The notes: generated by a model not told the origin, from the sequence alone. A DNA stretch of 39,538 nucleotides from an uncultured Opitutia bacterium (GCA_913056175.1 CAJXLM010000024.1:1-39538); one strand, 5' to 3'. Shown: positions 7,064 to 17,465, counted from the first letter of the stretch. Translations and numbers: made by a program.

Positions 7064-7148
7064 AGAGACACTGTGACTCAGCAAGCCTTCCCCTTCTCCT
7101 CTACAGAGCCAACCTGACTCACACCCTCTCCCCCGTTTCCGTAAGGAA

Positions 7149-7174
7149 CCCCGGAAGCCGGAAGTTTCCCGGGG
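7149..7174 (-). terminator. Hairpin after hemE, likely transcript end
   Basis: CCCCGG (7149-7154) pairs with CCGGGG (7169-7174), with extra AA/TT pairing inside. On the minus strand it lies about 90 bp beyond the hemE stop and is followed only by a weak T-rich stretch (TTCCTT). It probably closes the coaB-to-hemE transcript before the hsp20 promoter. The rest of the 6919-7265 gap holds the hsp20 control sites. Confidence 0.4.
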
Positions 7175-7265
7175 CGGAGCTCGCGCGCGGGCCGTGCCCC
7201 AGGTCTTCCCGGGGCTTGTCTCCGGGGACGCGCCCGAGTCGCGGGGGGTTCTTCCTGCCCTTTGC

Positions 7266-8285
7266 TCAGTCCCCGAGGGAGTCGAGGAGGGCGTGGACGC
7301 AGTCGATGCGTGTCTGTGGGGTGACCCCGTGGCCCGTGTTGAGGATCCATGCCGGGTCGTGGGGGAGAGAGTCGAGCAGGGCGCGGGTGTGGGCCTCGAC
7401 CGTGGCCGGGGAGGTCGTCAGCAGGAGCGGGTCGAGGTTCCCCTGGAGGGTGGTGTCCGGTCCGAGAAGCTGCCGGCTTTCCGGGAGCGGGGTCTGCCAA
7501 TCGAGGGCGAGGGCGCGGGTGCCGAGGGCCTGTTGGGCGGGGAGGCGGTTGCCGGCGCCGCGGGAGAAGAGGAGGACCGGCACGGAGACCGCTTCGAGGA
7601 GGGGCTGGAGGATTTCCAGGCAGAGTTCCTCGTAGAGCGGGGCCGGGCAGAGGCCGGCCCAGGAGTCGAAGACCTGGATGGCGTCGGCGCCGGAAGCTTC
7701 GAGGAGGCGGGCGTATTCGGTGCAGGCGCCGGCGACCGTGTGCAGGAGGGCGCGAGCGGAGGAGGGGTCCTCGTAGAGCCACCGGCGGAGGCGGTTTCCC
7801 TCGCCGGGGGAACCGCCCTCGACCAGGTAGAGGGCGAGCGTCCAGGGGGCGCCGCAGAACCCGAGGAGGGCGCGGGTGCCGTCGAGGGCGGAGCGGACCG
7901 AGCGGAGGGCCTCCCCGACGTAGTGGAGGCGTTCGGCGACGCCCGTGGGGTGGAGGGTGGCGAGGTCCTGGGCGGAGCGGACTGTGCGTTCCAGCTCGAT
8001 GCCGCCCTCCTCGCGGAAGCGGTAGGGGACCCCGAGCGCTTCCGGGATGACGAGGATGTCGGAAAAGAGGATGGCGGCGTCCAGACCCGGGAAGCGGCGG
8101 AGCGGTTGCAGGGTGACCTCCGTGGCGAGGTCCGGAGTCTGCACCAGCGTGCGGAAGGAGTGTTCCTCCTTGAGGGCGCGGTACTCCGGGAGGTAGCGGC
8201 CCGCCTGGCGCATCAGCCATACCGGCGGGCGGCCGGAGTGGTTGTGGCCGTGGAGGGCGGCAAGGAAACGATCGCGTCCGTTCAT
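7266..8285 (-). CDS. hemE: Uroporphyrinogen decarboxylase
   Basis: The enzyme has 339 residues from ATG 8285. It decarboxylates the four acetate side chains of uroporphyrinogen III to give coproporphyrinogen III in the cytoplasm. The signature PPVWLMRQAGRYLPEYR is present near residues 18-34, followed by AAILFSDILVIPEALG with the catalytic Asp. Later come FCGAPWTLALYLVEGG and a C-terminal ILNTGHGVTPQT. The ATG overlaps the hemF stop by 4 bp (ATGA), so the two consecutive heme enzymes are translationally coupled. The upstream 28-residue extension of the frame was rejected because it lies within hemF. Confidence 0.97.
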   Translation of the reverse strand: MNGRDRFLAALHGHNHSGRPPVWLMRQAGRYLPEYRALKEEHSFRTLVQTPDLATEVTLQPLRRFPGLDAAILFSDILVIPEALGVPYRFREEGGIELERTVRSAQDLATLHPTGVAERLHYVGEALRSVRSALDGTRALLGFCGAPWTLALYLVEGGSPGEGNRLRRWLYEDPSSARALLHTVAGACTEYARLLEASGADAIQVFDSWAGLCPAPLYEELCLEILQPLLEAVSVPVLLFSRGAGNRLPAQQALGTRALALDWQTPLPESRQLLGPDTTLQGNLDPLLLTTSPATVEAHTRALLDSLPHDPAWILNTGHGVTPQTRIDCVHALLDSLGD

Positions 8286-9298
8286 AAGGGCTTCGGCTCG
8301 GGGTCGTTGGCGGGGGCGTCCGGCCCCTCGTCCCCCTCCGTTTCGGGCGGCGTGCCCGGGCGGAGCCATTGGCGGGGCTGGAGGAAGTGGGTGGTCAGGG
8401 TTTCCTCCGGGGAGCCCGGCTCCGGCCGGAAGGACTCATCCCAGCGGACCCGGGCGGGCAGGGAGACCAGGATGGACGCGGTGCGCCCTCCGGAGAGGAG
8501 CCCGAAGCGGGTGCCCCGGTCGTAGAGCAGGTTGAACTCCACGTAGCGCCCGCGGCGGAGTTCCTGGAAGGCGCGGTGGCGGGCCGTGTAGGGGTGGCCG
8601 CTGCGGTGGTCGAGAAGAGGGAAGTAGGCGCGGCGGTACTCGTCGCCCGTGTGCCGGGCGAGGGCGAAGGCGGTGGCAAAGTCCGGCCCGTCGAGGTCGT
8701 CGAAGAAGATCCCTCCGATCCCCCTTTGCTCGCCGCGGTGGGGCAGGGAGAAGTAGCGGTCGCACTCCCGTTTCCAGCCCCGGTAGCGTTCCGCGAGCCC
8801 TGCTCCCGTGCAGGCGCGGGCGGCGGCCTCGTGCCAGCGAACGGCGTCCTCCGGGAACCCGTAGGTCGGGGAGAGGTCGAATCCGCCCCCGAACCACCAG
8901 CCCTCCGGCCGATCGCGATCCTCGCCGAGAAAGAAGGCGCGCACGTTCAGGTGGGAGGTGGGGGCGAAGGGGTTGCGCGGGTGAAGGACCACGGAGACCC
9001 CCATGGCCTCGAAGGGAAGGCCGGCCCATTCCGGGTGGCGCTCGGTGGCGGGCCCCGGGAGGTGGGCGCCGCGGATGCGGGAAAAATTCACGCCCCCGCA
9101 CTCGAGGAGGTTGCCCCCGCGGACTGCCCGGGTGATCCCCCCGCCGCCCTCCGGGCGGTCCCACCGTTCCTCGCGGAGGGTGCCGGCCGGCTCGCGGGCC
9201 TCGATCTCGGCGGAGAGGGCGTCCTGCAGGCCGCGGAAGGCCTCTGCCACCTGGGCGGGGAGGCTTTCCCCGGGGGGAGGGTGGGGGATGTCCGCCAT
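8282..9298 (-). CDS. hemF: Oxygen-dependent coproporphyrinogen III oxidase
   Basis: The enzyme has 338 residues. It uses O2 to convert coproporphyrinogen III to protoporphyrinogen IX, the step after HemE. Family blocks are visible: GGVNFSRIRG, LHPRNPFAPTSHLNVRAF, WWFGGGFDLSPTYGF, RGIGGIFFDDLDGP and the late VEFNLLYDRGTRFGL. Length and motif order are normal. It begins exactly where the binding-protein gene ends (9299) and overlaps hemE by 4 bp. Presence of the O2-using enzyme implies aerobic growth; no hemN (anaerobic enzyme) is seen in this window. Confidence 0.97.
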   Translation of the reverse strand: MADIPHPPPGESLPAQVAEAFRGLQDALSAEIEAREPAGTLREERWDRPEGGGGITRAVRGGNLLECGGVNFSRIRGAHLPGPATERHPEWAGLPFEAMGVSVVLHPRNPFAPTSHLNVRAFFLGEDRDRPEGWWFGGGFDLSPTYGFPEDAVRWHEAAARACTGAGLAERYRGWKRECDRYFSLPHRGEQRGIGGIFFDDLDGPDFATAFALARHTGDEYRRAYFPLLDHRSGHPYTARHRAFQELRRGRYVEFNLLYDRGTRFGLLSGGRTASILVSLPARVRWDESFRPEPGSPEETLTTHFLQPRQWLRPGTPPETEGDEGPDAPANDPEPKPL

Positions 9299-10201
9299 CT
9301 ACGGGGAGGGCAGGGAGAGGATCTGTTCCTCGCGGAGGGTCGGGAGGAGGGGCACCAGACCCGCCTCCTCGAGGAGGTTAGCCGCTTCCGCGGAGAAGAG
9401 GCGGGCGAGGTAGGGGGCGAGGGCGCGGAACTCCGTGCGAGGCACGGCCACCGCGAAGAGGAGGGAGAGCGGGTAGTCGCCGAAGTTGACGTTGGCCGGG
9501 GAGGGACCGAAGGCCGGCCCGCCGTCCGGCCCGGCGAGGCCGACAGCCTTGAGTTCCGGGGAGTCCGGGACGCGGCCGAGGAGGCCGAGGGCCCCCTCGT
9601 TGTCGCGCAGGAATTCCTCGGTGGCTGCGGAGGAGGGGAAGGCGGTGATCCCGGAGCGGATCGGTTGCCCGCGGAGAAAACGGGCGCGGAGCAGGCCGGC
9701 CACCGGTCGGTCCGGCGGGTCGGCATAGGCCACGGTGACGGGCCGGCTGGCCCAGGGTTCCGCGGTGACGCCGAGGGCGGACCAGCGGGAGGGGAAGCTC
9801 CCCGGCGCGGCCGTGAAGAGGGCATCGACCTCCGGGGCCCCGAGGGCGGCGAGGGGATTGTCGCGGTGGACGGCAAGGACCCCGATCCCGTGGGCGAGAG
9901 GAAGGACCGGGTAGGAAAAGTCGCCGGGGGAGCGCTCCGGGAGGGCGACGAGGACCAGGTCGGCCTCGCCGGCCTCGAGCTGGCGGAAGGCGGGAAGGGT
10001 GCCCGGCCGGGTCCACCGCATCTCGTCGCCCCGGCGGTCGGCGAGCTCCGCGAGGCTCTCGTAGAGCGCGGTCGGGAGCAGGTCGGAGCCGGCCACGCGG
10101 ACGGTCCGGCCCTCGGCGGCGAGCGGGCCGGCGAGCGTGGCGGCGAGGGCGGCGAAGAGGGCGAGCAGGGAAAGCCGCGGGAAGGGGAGGGAGCGGGTCA
10201 T
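9299..10201 (-). CDS. Orphan periplasmic substrate-binding protein (PstS/PBP-like)
   Basis: The protein has 300 residues. A signal peptide is clear: a short basic start, then a Leu/Ala-rich core (LSLLALFAALAATLAGPLAA) ending near AEG. The mature part begins TVRVAGSDLLPTALYESLAE and continues with GEADLVLVALPE and a SSAATEEFL segment, like phosphate/PstS-type type-2 binding proteins. No ABC permease or ATPase gene is nearby. It sits between the NtrC-type regulator and hemF with 16 bp and 0 bp gaps. It might feed a signal to the two-component pair or handle a metabolite related to heme, but both ideas are inference. The ligand cannot be read from sequence. Confidence 0.7.
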   Translation of the reverse strand: MTRSLPFPRLSLLALFAALAATLAGPLAAEGRTVRVAGSDLLPTALYESLAELADRRGDEMRWTRPGTLPAFRQLEAGEADLVLVALPERSPGDFSYPVLPLAHGIGVLAVHRDNPLAALGAPEVDALFTAAPGSFPSRWSALGVTAEPWASRPVTVAYADPPDRPVAGLLRARFLRGQPIRSGITAFPSSAATEEFLRDNEGALGLLGRVPDSPELKAVGLAGPDGGPAFGPSPANVNFGDYPLSLLFAVAVPRTEFRALAPYLARLFSAEAANLLEEAGLVPLLPTLREEQILSLPSP

Positions 10202-10217
10202 GAGGTTGGCGGGAAGA

Positions 10218-11585
<1,368 letters not shown>

Positions 11586-11637
11586 GGCAGGCTCGAACCA
11601 AAAGCGGGAGGCGGGGAGGGGCAAGACGGGAGGCCCC

Positions 11638-12822
11638 TCAGGAACCCTCCTCCAGCCGCGGATGCTCCGGTCGGCCCACCGGGAATTGCAGGGTGACCGC
11701 GGTGCCCTCGCCCGGCTGGCTGTCGAGGGCGATGCTCCCGTGGTGGTCGCGCATGATGCGCTGGACAATCATCATGCCGAGACCGTTGCCCCCCTCCTTG
11801 GTGGTAAAGTAGGGCTGGAAGATGCGGGACACATCGGCCGGGTCGATGCCGGAACCGTCGTCGGCGAGGATCAGGTAGACATGGCGGGGGTCGCGCCGCC
11901 ACTGGATGCGGATGGTGCCGCCCTCGGGCATGGCGTCCACCGAGTTCTGGAACACGTTGAAGAAGACCTGCTTCAGCTGGTCGGGGTCGGCCGGGACGGA
12001 GGGGGGCGGGGCCTCCACGTCGATGACCACCTCGACCCCGCGCTGGGAGAAGAGGTCCTCCTCGACCTTGAGCACCTCGCTGAGCACCTGGAGCAGGTCG
12101 GTGGGCCGGAGGTCGGGGGGCTGGGGCCGGATGGCCTGGAGGAAGTGGGTGATGATCCCGTCGAGGCGCTCCACCTCGCCGCGGCAGACTTCCAGCGACT
12201 GGAGGACCCGGTCGTGGTCGGCCCCGTCCCGCCCCTTTTCCATCTGCCGCTTCATCAGTTGGAGGTGAATGGTGAGGGAGTTGAGGGGGTTGCCGAGTTC
12301 GTGGGCGACCCCGGCAGCGAGCATCATGATGGAGGCGATGCGCTCGTTCTCGATCAGCTCCTCCGTGGAGTGCTTCATCTCGGTGACATCCGAGAGGATG
12401 AGGACGGAGCCGCCCTCCAGGTCGTGGTCGGCCCCCTCACCGAGGGGGACCACATAGGCCTGGAGGACGCGGGTCTCCGGGTAGGAGATCTGCACCTCGC
12501 AGGAGGCGGAGAAGCCGGCGGTGCGTTGCCTTTCGGGATCCAGCTGGAGGGCCTCGGTGACCTCGGGAATCCGCCTCCAGAGGTTGCTGCTGCCGATCTC
12601 ACGGCGGCGGAGGGCGAGCAGCTGGAAGGCGGCGTCGTTGGCGTACTCGATGACGCTTTCCTCGTTCGTCACGAGGATGGCGTCGCGCATGATGTCGAAG
12701 ACCCTCTCGAGGAGGGCCCGGTCGCGCACCAGGCGGTCGACGAGGATGGAAAGGTTGGTCTCGTCGAGGTTCTCGACCCGGCCGAGAATCCGGTCGAGGC
12801 CCTGGTTACGCCGTCGGGGCAT
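11638..12822 (-). CDS. Cytoplasmic PAS-domain sensor histidine kinase (NtrB-like)
   Basis: The protein has 394 residues. There is no membrane segment or signal peptide, so sensing is probably cytoplasmic. A PAS domain spans about 40-150 ([21 protein letters not shown]). The HisKA box is [15 protein letters not shown] with phospho-His about 174. The ATPase has N box [15 protein letters not shown]1 ADDGSGID, an F box [11 protein letters not shown] and G2 GLGMMIV. It should phosphorylate the NtrC-type regulator directly downstream. The start overlaps the end of coaB by 17 bp. The signal bound by PAS is unknown. Confidence 0.93.
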   Translation of the reverse strand: MPRRRNQGLDRILGRVENLDETNLSILVDRLVRDRALLERVFDIMRDAILVTNEESVIEYANDAAFQLLALRRREIGSSNLWRRIPEVTEALQLDPERQRTAGFSASCEVQISYPETRVLQAYVVPLGEGADHDLEGGSVLILSDVTEMKHSTEELIENERIASIMMLAAGVAHELGNPLNSLTIHLQLMKRQMEKGRDGADHDRVLQSLEVCRGEVERLDGIITHFLQAIRPQPPDLRPTDLLQVLSEVLKVEEDLFSQRGVEVVIDVEAPPPSVPADPDQLKQVFFNVFQNSVDAMPEGGTIRIQWRRDPRHVYLILADDGSGIDPADVSRIFQPYFTTKEGGNGLGMMIVQRIMRDHHGSIALDSQPGEGTAVTLQFPVGRPEHPRLEEGS

Positions 12823-13513
12823 GGGCGAGGAGTTCCTCGACCCGGTCGAGGAGGAGGGAGGCGAGTTCCACCTTGGGGGCGGGTCCCCATTCCTGGCGGC
12901 GGCCCTGGCGATCGAGGACGAGGAGGGTGGAGCGCTCCGCCCCGAAGGCGCCGGCGGGCCCGTCGACCCGGTTGGCCGCGATCAGGTCGAGGTTCTTGCG
13001 GAGCAGTTTTGCGCGGGCGTGGGCCTCGAGTTCCTCCGTTTCGGCGGCGAAACCGACCAGCAGGGGTCGCGGGTGCCCGCCGCGGCGTTCCGCGAAGGTG
13101 GCGAGCAGGTCGGGGACGGGCTCCAGCTGGACGGAGCGGGACCGCCCGTCCTTCTTTTCCTTCTGCTCGTGGTAGGTGGCCGGGCGGAAATCGGTGACCG
13201 CGGCCGTCATGAGGAGGACATCGCACGCGGGGAGGAGGGCGTCGACCTGGTGGAGCATTTCCTCTCCCGTCTCGACCGGGTAGAAGAGGACGCCGTCCGG
13301 CTCGGGAAGCTCGGTGGGCCCGGCGACGAGGTCGACGGACCATCCGCGGGCGGCCGCCTGGCCGGCGAGGGCGTAGCCCATCCGGCCGGTGGAGGGGTTG
13401 CTGAGGAAGCGGACCGGATCGAAGTACTCGCGGGTGGGCCCCGCGGTGACCACGCAGCGGATGGGGCTCGGGGGGTGGCCCCTGCCGGGCGCATCTCGGT
13501 CGGGCTCAACCAT
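12806..13513 (-). CDS. coaB: Phosphopantothenoylcysteine synthetase, stand-alone CoaB
   Basis: The enzyme has 235 residues. It joins phosphopantothenate and cysteine using CTP (or ATP) in coenzyme A synthesis. The CoaB half of the usual CoaBC fusion is complete: VVTAGPTREYFDPVRFLSNPSTGRMG, MTAAVTDFRP, the Lys-rich EQKEKK loop, LEPVPDLLA and VGFAAETEELEAHA. The decarboxylase CoaC half is absent, so it must be encoded elsewhere. It is the first gene of the minus-strand cluster down to hemE and is divergent from the membrane-protein gene at 13566 with about 50 bp between them. Confidence 0.92.
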   Translation of the reverse strand: MVEPDRDAPGRGHPPSPIRCVVTAGPTREYFDPVRFLSNPSTGRMGYALAGQAAARGWSVDLVAGPTELPEPDGVLFYPVETGEEMLHQVDALLPACDVLLMTAAVTDFRPATYHEQKEKKDGRSRSVQLEPVPDLLATFAERRGGHPRPLLVGFAAETEELEAHARAKLLRKNLDLIAANRVDGPAGAFGAERSTLLVLDRQGRRQEWGPAPKVELASLLLDRVEELLAHAPTA

Positions 13514-13565
13514 GGCGGAGGGAATAATCTTGTCGGGGGGAGACTGTCACGGGTATTCGCGGGGC

Positions 13566-14300
13566 ATGGGTAGTGAGGCGAGTGCGGCGAAGGCGGAGAA
13601 TCCCTGGGCGAATCTCGGCTTCAACCTCGTGGTCCCCTCGCTCCTCCTGATCAAGGGAGAGGACTGGCTCGGCGATTTCCTGCCCGCGGCTGGTACCGGC
13701 TCGTCGACCCTTGTCTTCCTCCTCGCGCTGGCCTTCCCCCTCGGGTACGGGGCCTACGACCTCCTCCGCCGGCGCAAGGCGAACTTCCTCTCCCTGCTCG
13801 GGCTCGTCGGGGTGCTCCTTACCGGGGGCATCGGCCTCCTCCGGCTGCCTCCGGAGTGGGTGGCGGTGAAGGAGGCGGGGATTCCCGCCCTCCTCGGGGT
13901 GGCCACGGCGGTGTCCGCGTGGACCCGTTATCCCCTCGTTCGGGTTTTTCTCTACCGGAAGGAGATCTTCGAGACCGGGAAGATCGACCGGCTCCTGCGG
14001 GAGCGCGGGGAGGAGGGTTCCCTCGACCGTCTTCTCCGGCGGACCACCTGGCTCCTCGCGGGTTCCTTCTTCCTCAGCGCCGTGCTGAACTTCCTGCTGG
14101 CCGTGACCCTCGTGCGGAGCCCGGCGGGGACGGAGGCCTTCAACCGGGAGCTCGGCCAGATGATGGCGTGGAGCTATCCGGTCATCCTCCTGCCGACCCT
14201 GCTCGTGACGATCGTGGCCCTCTGGCTGGCCCTGCGCGGCTTGCGGCGGCTGACCGGGTTGCCGTTGGAGGAGTTGCTCGTGGAGGGGAAGAAGGGCTGA
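13566..14300 (+). CDS. Multi-pass membrane protein (VC0807-like)
   Basis: The protein has 244 residues from ATG 13566. There are about six hydrophobic segments: near 18-35, 45-65 (FLLALAFPLGYGAYDLL), 75-95, 105-122, 160-185 (WLLAGSFFLSAVLNFLLAV) and 205-230. A soluble, charged loop (EIFETGKIDRLLRERGEEG) lies before the last pair. The layout, including the conserved SAVLNF segment, resembles the VC0807 family of intracellular-septation-A-like membrane proteins. No enzymatic motif is visible and the function is unknown. It is the only plus-strand gene between 3.4 and 29.9 kb. Confidence 0.75.
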   Translation: MGSEASAAKAENPWANLGFNLVVPSLLLIKGEDWLGDFLPAAGTGSSTLVFLLALAFPLGYGAYDLLRRRKANFLSLLGLVGVLLTGGIGLLRLPPEWVAVKEAGIPALLGVATAVSAWTRYPLVRVFLYRKEIFETGKIDRLLRERGEEGSLDRLLRRTTWLLAGSFFLSAVLNFLLAVTLVRSPAGTEAFNRELGQMMAWSYPVILLPTLLVTIVALWLALRGLRRLTGLPLEELLVEGKKG

Positions 14301-14603
14301 GGGCCGCTTGAACCCCCCTCCGCGTGCCCGCGACTTCCCCGGGACCGGGGTCGTGGCGTGCCGGGCAGGTTGGCGCGGTGGGCCGTGCGATTGTCCCGAG
14401 CTCCGCAGGGAGCGGAGGTTCGGGGTGGGTCGCGCGGCGGGGAGCGAAGGACGGCCGCGGAGAAGGGCCGGAGCGAGGGCTCCCCGCGTGATGCCCACCG
14501 GGGCGCGGCTGCCGTCCCGCAGAGGGTGTGGCGGGAGTTTTTCCCGGGGGAAAATCCGGGACTCAGTCGGCCACGGATTCCCCGGTAGGCCTTTCTTCCC
14601 TCT
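14301..14603. other. Intergenic region between converging genes, hairpins only
   Basis: No gene is seen. The region holds several GC-rich inverted repeats without T-tracts: CTCCGC/GCGGAG (14401-14417) and CGGGGAGC/GCTCCCCG (14438-14445 and 14479-14486). Another, GAGT-tttt-CCCGG with CCGGG-ACTC (14535-14564), lies about 40 bp past the lipA stop. These may end transcripts coming from both sides. Confidence 0.45.
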
Positions 14604-15494
14604 TCAGGCGCTCTGGGCGGCGGGGCGATCCTGGCGGCGGGCGCTGAAGGCGGCGGATTGCTCGTCGGCCCGGTAGGAGGAGCGGACCAGCGGACCGGAT
14701 TCCACGAAGTCGAACCCGATGCCGTGCCCGACCTCCTTCCAGTGGGCGAACTCCTCCGGCGTGACCCAGCGGTCGACCGGAGCGTGCTTCGGGGAGGGGG
14801 AGAGGTACTGACCGATGGTGAGGATGCGGGCCCCGGCGGCCCGGATGTCGCGGAGGGTCTGCTCGACCTCCTCGGGGCGCTCCCCGATCCCGAGCATGAG
14901 GCCCGACTTGGCGACGAAGCCCCGTTGGCTGGCGTGCTCCAGGCACCAGAGGGAGCGCTGGTAGCGGGCCGTCTTGCGGATCGGGCGCTGCAGTCGTTCC
15001 ACCGTTTCCAAGTTGTGGTTGAAGATGTCGGGCTCCGCGTCGAGGACCAGGTCGAGGTACTCCGCTTTCCCCCGGAAGTCGGCGGTGAGCACCTCGACGG
15101 CCGTCTCCGGGTTCTTGTGCCGGATGGCGCGGATGGTGGCGGCCCAGACGGAGGCGCCCCCGTCGCGGAGGTCGTCGCGGGCGACCGAGGTGATCACGCA
15201 GTGCTTCAGCCCCATCTTGCGGACAGACTCGGCCACGCGGGCCGGCTCACCCATGTCCAGCTCGGTGGGCCGGCCCGTCTGGATCGCGCAGAAGGAGCAG
15301 GCCCGCGTGCAGACATTGCCGAGGATCATGAGGGTAGCGGTGCCCCGCGACCAGCATTCGCCCATGTTCGGGCACTGGGCGCTCTGGCAGACCGTGTGGA
15401 GGTCGTGTGCCTCCACGTTCTCGCGGACTTCCTCGAAGAGCGGTCCGCGCGGGAGCGGCGCCTTCAGCCACTCGGGGCGTTGTTCCGTCAACAT
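14604..15494 (-). CDS. lipA: Lipoyl synthase (radical SAM)
   Basis: The enzyme has 296 residues from ATG 15494. It inserts two sulfurs into protein-bound octanoyl groups to form lipoate. The auxiliary cluster Cys are at 36, 41 and 47 (VCQSAQCPNMGEC). The radical-SAM CxxxCxxC is at 62/66/69 (CTRACSFC). Later come DDLRDGGA, FNHNLETV and KSGLMLGIGE. The C-terminal SGPLVRSSYRA carries the Arg-Ser-Ser signature whose Ser ligates the auxiliary cluster. It forms a set with lipB at 16212, with one outer-membrane-like gene between them. Confidence 0.97.
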   Translation of the reverse strand: MLTEQRPEWLKAPLPRGPLFEEVRENVEAHDLHTVCQSAQCPNMGECWSRGTATLMILGNVCTRACSFCAIQTGRPTELDMGEPARVAESVRKMGLKHCVITSVARDDLRDGGASVWAATIRAIRHKNPETAVEVLTADFRGKAEYLDLVLDAEPDIFNHNLETVERLQRPIRKTARYQRSLWCLEHASQRGFVAKSGLMLGIGERPEEVEQTLRDIRAAGARILTIGQYLSPSPKHAPVDRWVTPEEFAHWKEVGHGIGFDFVESGPLVRSSYRADEQSAAFSARRQDRPAAQSA

Positions 15495-15568
15495 GGGGGC
15501 AGGTTGGCGCTTTCCCCGGCCCGGCTCAACCGAGAAGCGCCCTTTTCCGCGTGGGGGCTGCCGAGCGC

Positions 15569-16174
15569 TCAGGGCCCGAGGGAAAAGGAGCGCCGCAGCC
15601 CGAGGACGAAGGCATTGGAGGCCGTGACGACCTCGTCGTCCGAGTAGAGCCCAAAGGTGGAGCTGCGGTGCTGCCAGCGGAGGAGGGCCTCCCAGGGCGA
15701 GTCCGGCCGGAGGGTGAGGGCCAGTTCCACGAAGACTCCGGAGAGGAAGAGGTTCCGGGCGACGTCGTCCTGCTTCGGTGCCTTGGTGAGCCAGGAGGGC
15801 CCGTAGCCGGCGGCGAGGTCGAGGCGGTGGGGTCCGAAGCGGAGAACACCTTCCCGGCGGAGGGCGAGGAAGAGATCGAACTCGCCGGTGGTGGAGCCCT
15901 CTTTGGGGAACTGCAGGCCCGCGTATCCCTCGGCCTGGAGTTTCCACCGGGAGGGGAGTTCCCAGAGGTCCCGGGTGAGGGCGAGCCCGGCCATCTCGAA
16001 ATCGGTCCGCCAGTCCCCCTGCAGGAAGACCTTCGTGGAATTGTTGTGGGTGCCCGGGCCGGCAAAGACGGCGACCGACCAGGGCTCCCCGGAGGAGGCG
16101 GAGGCCCGGTCGGGCGGCAGGAGTGGAAGGAGGACCGCGGCGAGGGGGAGAAGAAGAACAGGGCTCGATCTCAC
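15569..16174 (-). CDS. Outer-membrane beta-barrel protein, PagL (lipid A deacylase)-like
   Basis: The protein has 201 residues, read from GTG 16174 because no ATG fits. A hydrophobic signal (SPVLLLPLAAVLLPLLPP) ends near ASA. The mature part has alternating amphipathic strands and GTHNNSTKVFLQGDW early. It carries RWQHRSSTFGLY near the end, which resembles the His-x-Ser catalytic region of PagL 3-O-deacylases. It ends with an aromatic Phe-x-Leu-Gly-Pro barrel tail. PagL trims lipid A acyl chains in the outer membrane, but this assignment rests on one motif and the overall layout. Its place between lipA and lipB is not an obvious functional link. Confidence 0.55.
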   Translation of the reverse strand: MRSSPVLLLPLAAVLLPLLPPDRASASSGEPWSVAVFAGPGTHNNSTKVFLQGDWRTDFEMAGLALTRDLWELPSRWKLQAEGYAGLQFPKEGSTTGEFDLFLALRREGVLRFGPHRLDLAAGYGPSWLTKAPKQDDVARNLFLSGVFVELALTLRPDSPWEALLRWQHRSSTFGLYSDDEVVTASNAFVLGLRRSFSLGP

Positions 16175-16211
16175 CCGGGCAATGTGCAGGCGACGCCCTT
16201 TCCGGAAAAGT

Positions 16212-16910
16212 TCAGGAAGGAGAAATTCCGCCGTCGGCCGGTTCCGCCCCCGTGCTCGCGGCCGGCCCCGGGGCGAACCACTCCCGGAAGCGGGCGGCCA
16301 CGAGCGTCTTGAGTTCCTCCCAGGCGGGGGTGTCGGCCCGTTCGGCGCGCAGGGAGGTGACGGTCCCGTCGGTGATCCCGCAGGGGACGATTCCGCCGAA
16401 GGCGGAGAGGTCGGGATCCCAGTTGAGGGCGAAGCCGTGGAAGGAGATCCAGTGGCGGGCACCCATGCCGATGGCGGCGATCTTCCGCTTGCCGATCCAG
16501 ATCCCGGTGAGCCCCTCCCGGGTGGAGGCCTCCAGCCCGCAGTCCGCGCAGACCGCGAGGAGGCACTCTTCGACCCGGCGGAGGAGGCGGTGCAGGTCGC
16601 GGGAGGCGGAGAGGTCGATGATGAGGTAGCCGGTGAGTTGTCCCGGGCCGTGGTAGGTGATGTCCCCGCCCCGGTTGGTGGCGATCACCTCGATTCCCCG
16701 GGCGCGCAGGGTGTCCCGGTCGGCGAGCAGGTGCTGCTCGGCTCCGCGGCGCTGGCCGATCGTGTAGACCGGGTCGTGCTCGGTGAGGCAAAGGGTGTCC
16801 GGGCGCTCCCCGCGGCGGCGTTCGCCGAGGACTTCCAACTGGCGGGCGAGGGCGGCCCGGTACCCGGTCCGTCCCCAGTCCTCCAGGCACCATGCGGGAT
16901 CAGGCTCCAT
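16212..16910 (-). CDS. lipB: Octanoyl-[ACP]:protein N-octanoyltransferase
   Basis: The enzyme has 232 residues. It moves octanoate from acyl carrier protein to lipoyl domains, giving the substrate of LipA. Family blocks: LTEHDPVYTIGQR, TNRGGDITYHGPGQLTGYL, the catalytic Lys in KRKIAAIGM, ISFHGFALN and the catalytic Cys in GIVPCGI. Length is normal. The ATG overlaps the end of the DUF456 gene by 11 bp. Confidence 0.96.
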   Translation of the reverse strand: MEPDPAWCLEDWGRTGYRAALARQLEVLGERRRGERPDTLCLTEHDPVYTIGQRRGAEQHLLADRDTLRARGIEVIATNRGGDITYHGPGQLTGYLIIDLSASRDLHRLLRRVEECLLAVCADCGLEASTREGLTGIWIGKRKIAAIGMGARHWISFHGFALNWDPDLSAFGGIVPCGITDGTVTSLRAERADTPAWEELKTLVAARFREWFAPGPAASTGAEPADGGISPS

Positions 16911-17409
16911 GGCCGAAGAATCGGAAGTAGAGAAAGGCGAGGATCAGGAAGAAGCAAACCGCCAGCTTCAGGCCGAGCCCGAGGACCAGGCCGAGGAAGC
17001 TGCCCCAGCCGGCCCGGCCGGCCTCCCCGAGCGGGCGGCCGGAGAGGATCTCGGCGAGGACCGCCCCGATCCCCGGACCGAGGAAGACCCAGAGCAGGGG
17101 TGGGGGCAGGAAGAGGCCGACGATCCCGCCGAGGAGGGCGCCGAGCGCGCCCCACCAGCTGGCACCGTAGCGGCGGGCCCCGAGCAGGGCGAGCAGGTAG
17201 TCGACGAGGAGGACCCCCGCGACGAGGACCAGGGCGAGCACGAGGAAGCCGCGGCCGGGGGGCAGTTCCGGCACCCAGAGCGCGTGTACGGCGATCCCGA
17301 GGAAGACGAGGAGCGGGCCGGGAAAGACGGGCAGGATGGTGAGGAGGACCCCGGCGGCGAAGAGGAGGAGGACGACCAGCAGGGGGAGCCAGTCGAGGAC
17401 GACGGTCAT
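16900..17409 (-). CDS. DUF456 family membrane protein
   Basis: The protein has 169 residues from ATG 17409. It is almost entirely hydrophobic, with four or five membrane segments. A Gly-rich stretch (WWGALGALLGGIVGLFL) and GPGIGAVLAEILSGRP are typical of DUF456 proteins; ILPVFPGPLLVFLGI near the start also fits. The function of the family is not known. It overlaps lipB and follows rnr by 56 bp, so it is likely co-transcribed with both. Confidence 0.8.
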   Translation of the reverse strand: MTVVLDWLPLLVVLLLFAAGVLLTILPVFPGPLLVFLGIAVHALWVPELPPGRGFLVLALVLVAGVLLVDYLLALLGARRYGASWWGALGALLGGIVGLFLPPPLLWVFLGPGIGAVLAEILSGRPLGEAGRAGWGSFLGLVLGLGLKLAVCFFLILAFLYFRFFGHGA

Positions 17410-17465
17410 GGCTACGCGGAGGAAAGGGCGGGTTGGGTTGGTGGGCCGGGGGCGGATCGTCGTCC

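Noticed and set aside
6919-7071. N-terminal extension of the first hsp20 (start at 7071)
   Set aside because: The start at 6918 has a canonical ribosome site and the extension crosses the sigma-54-like promoter.
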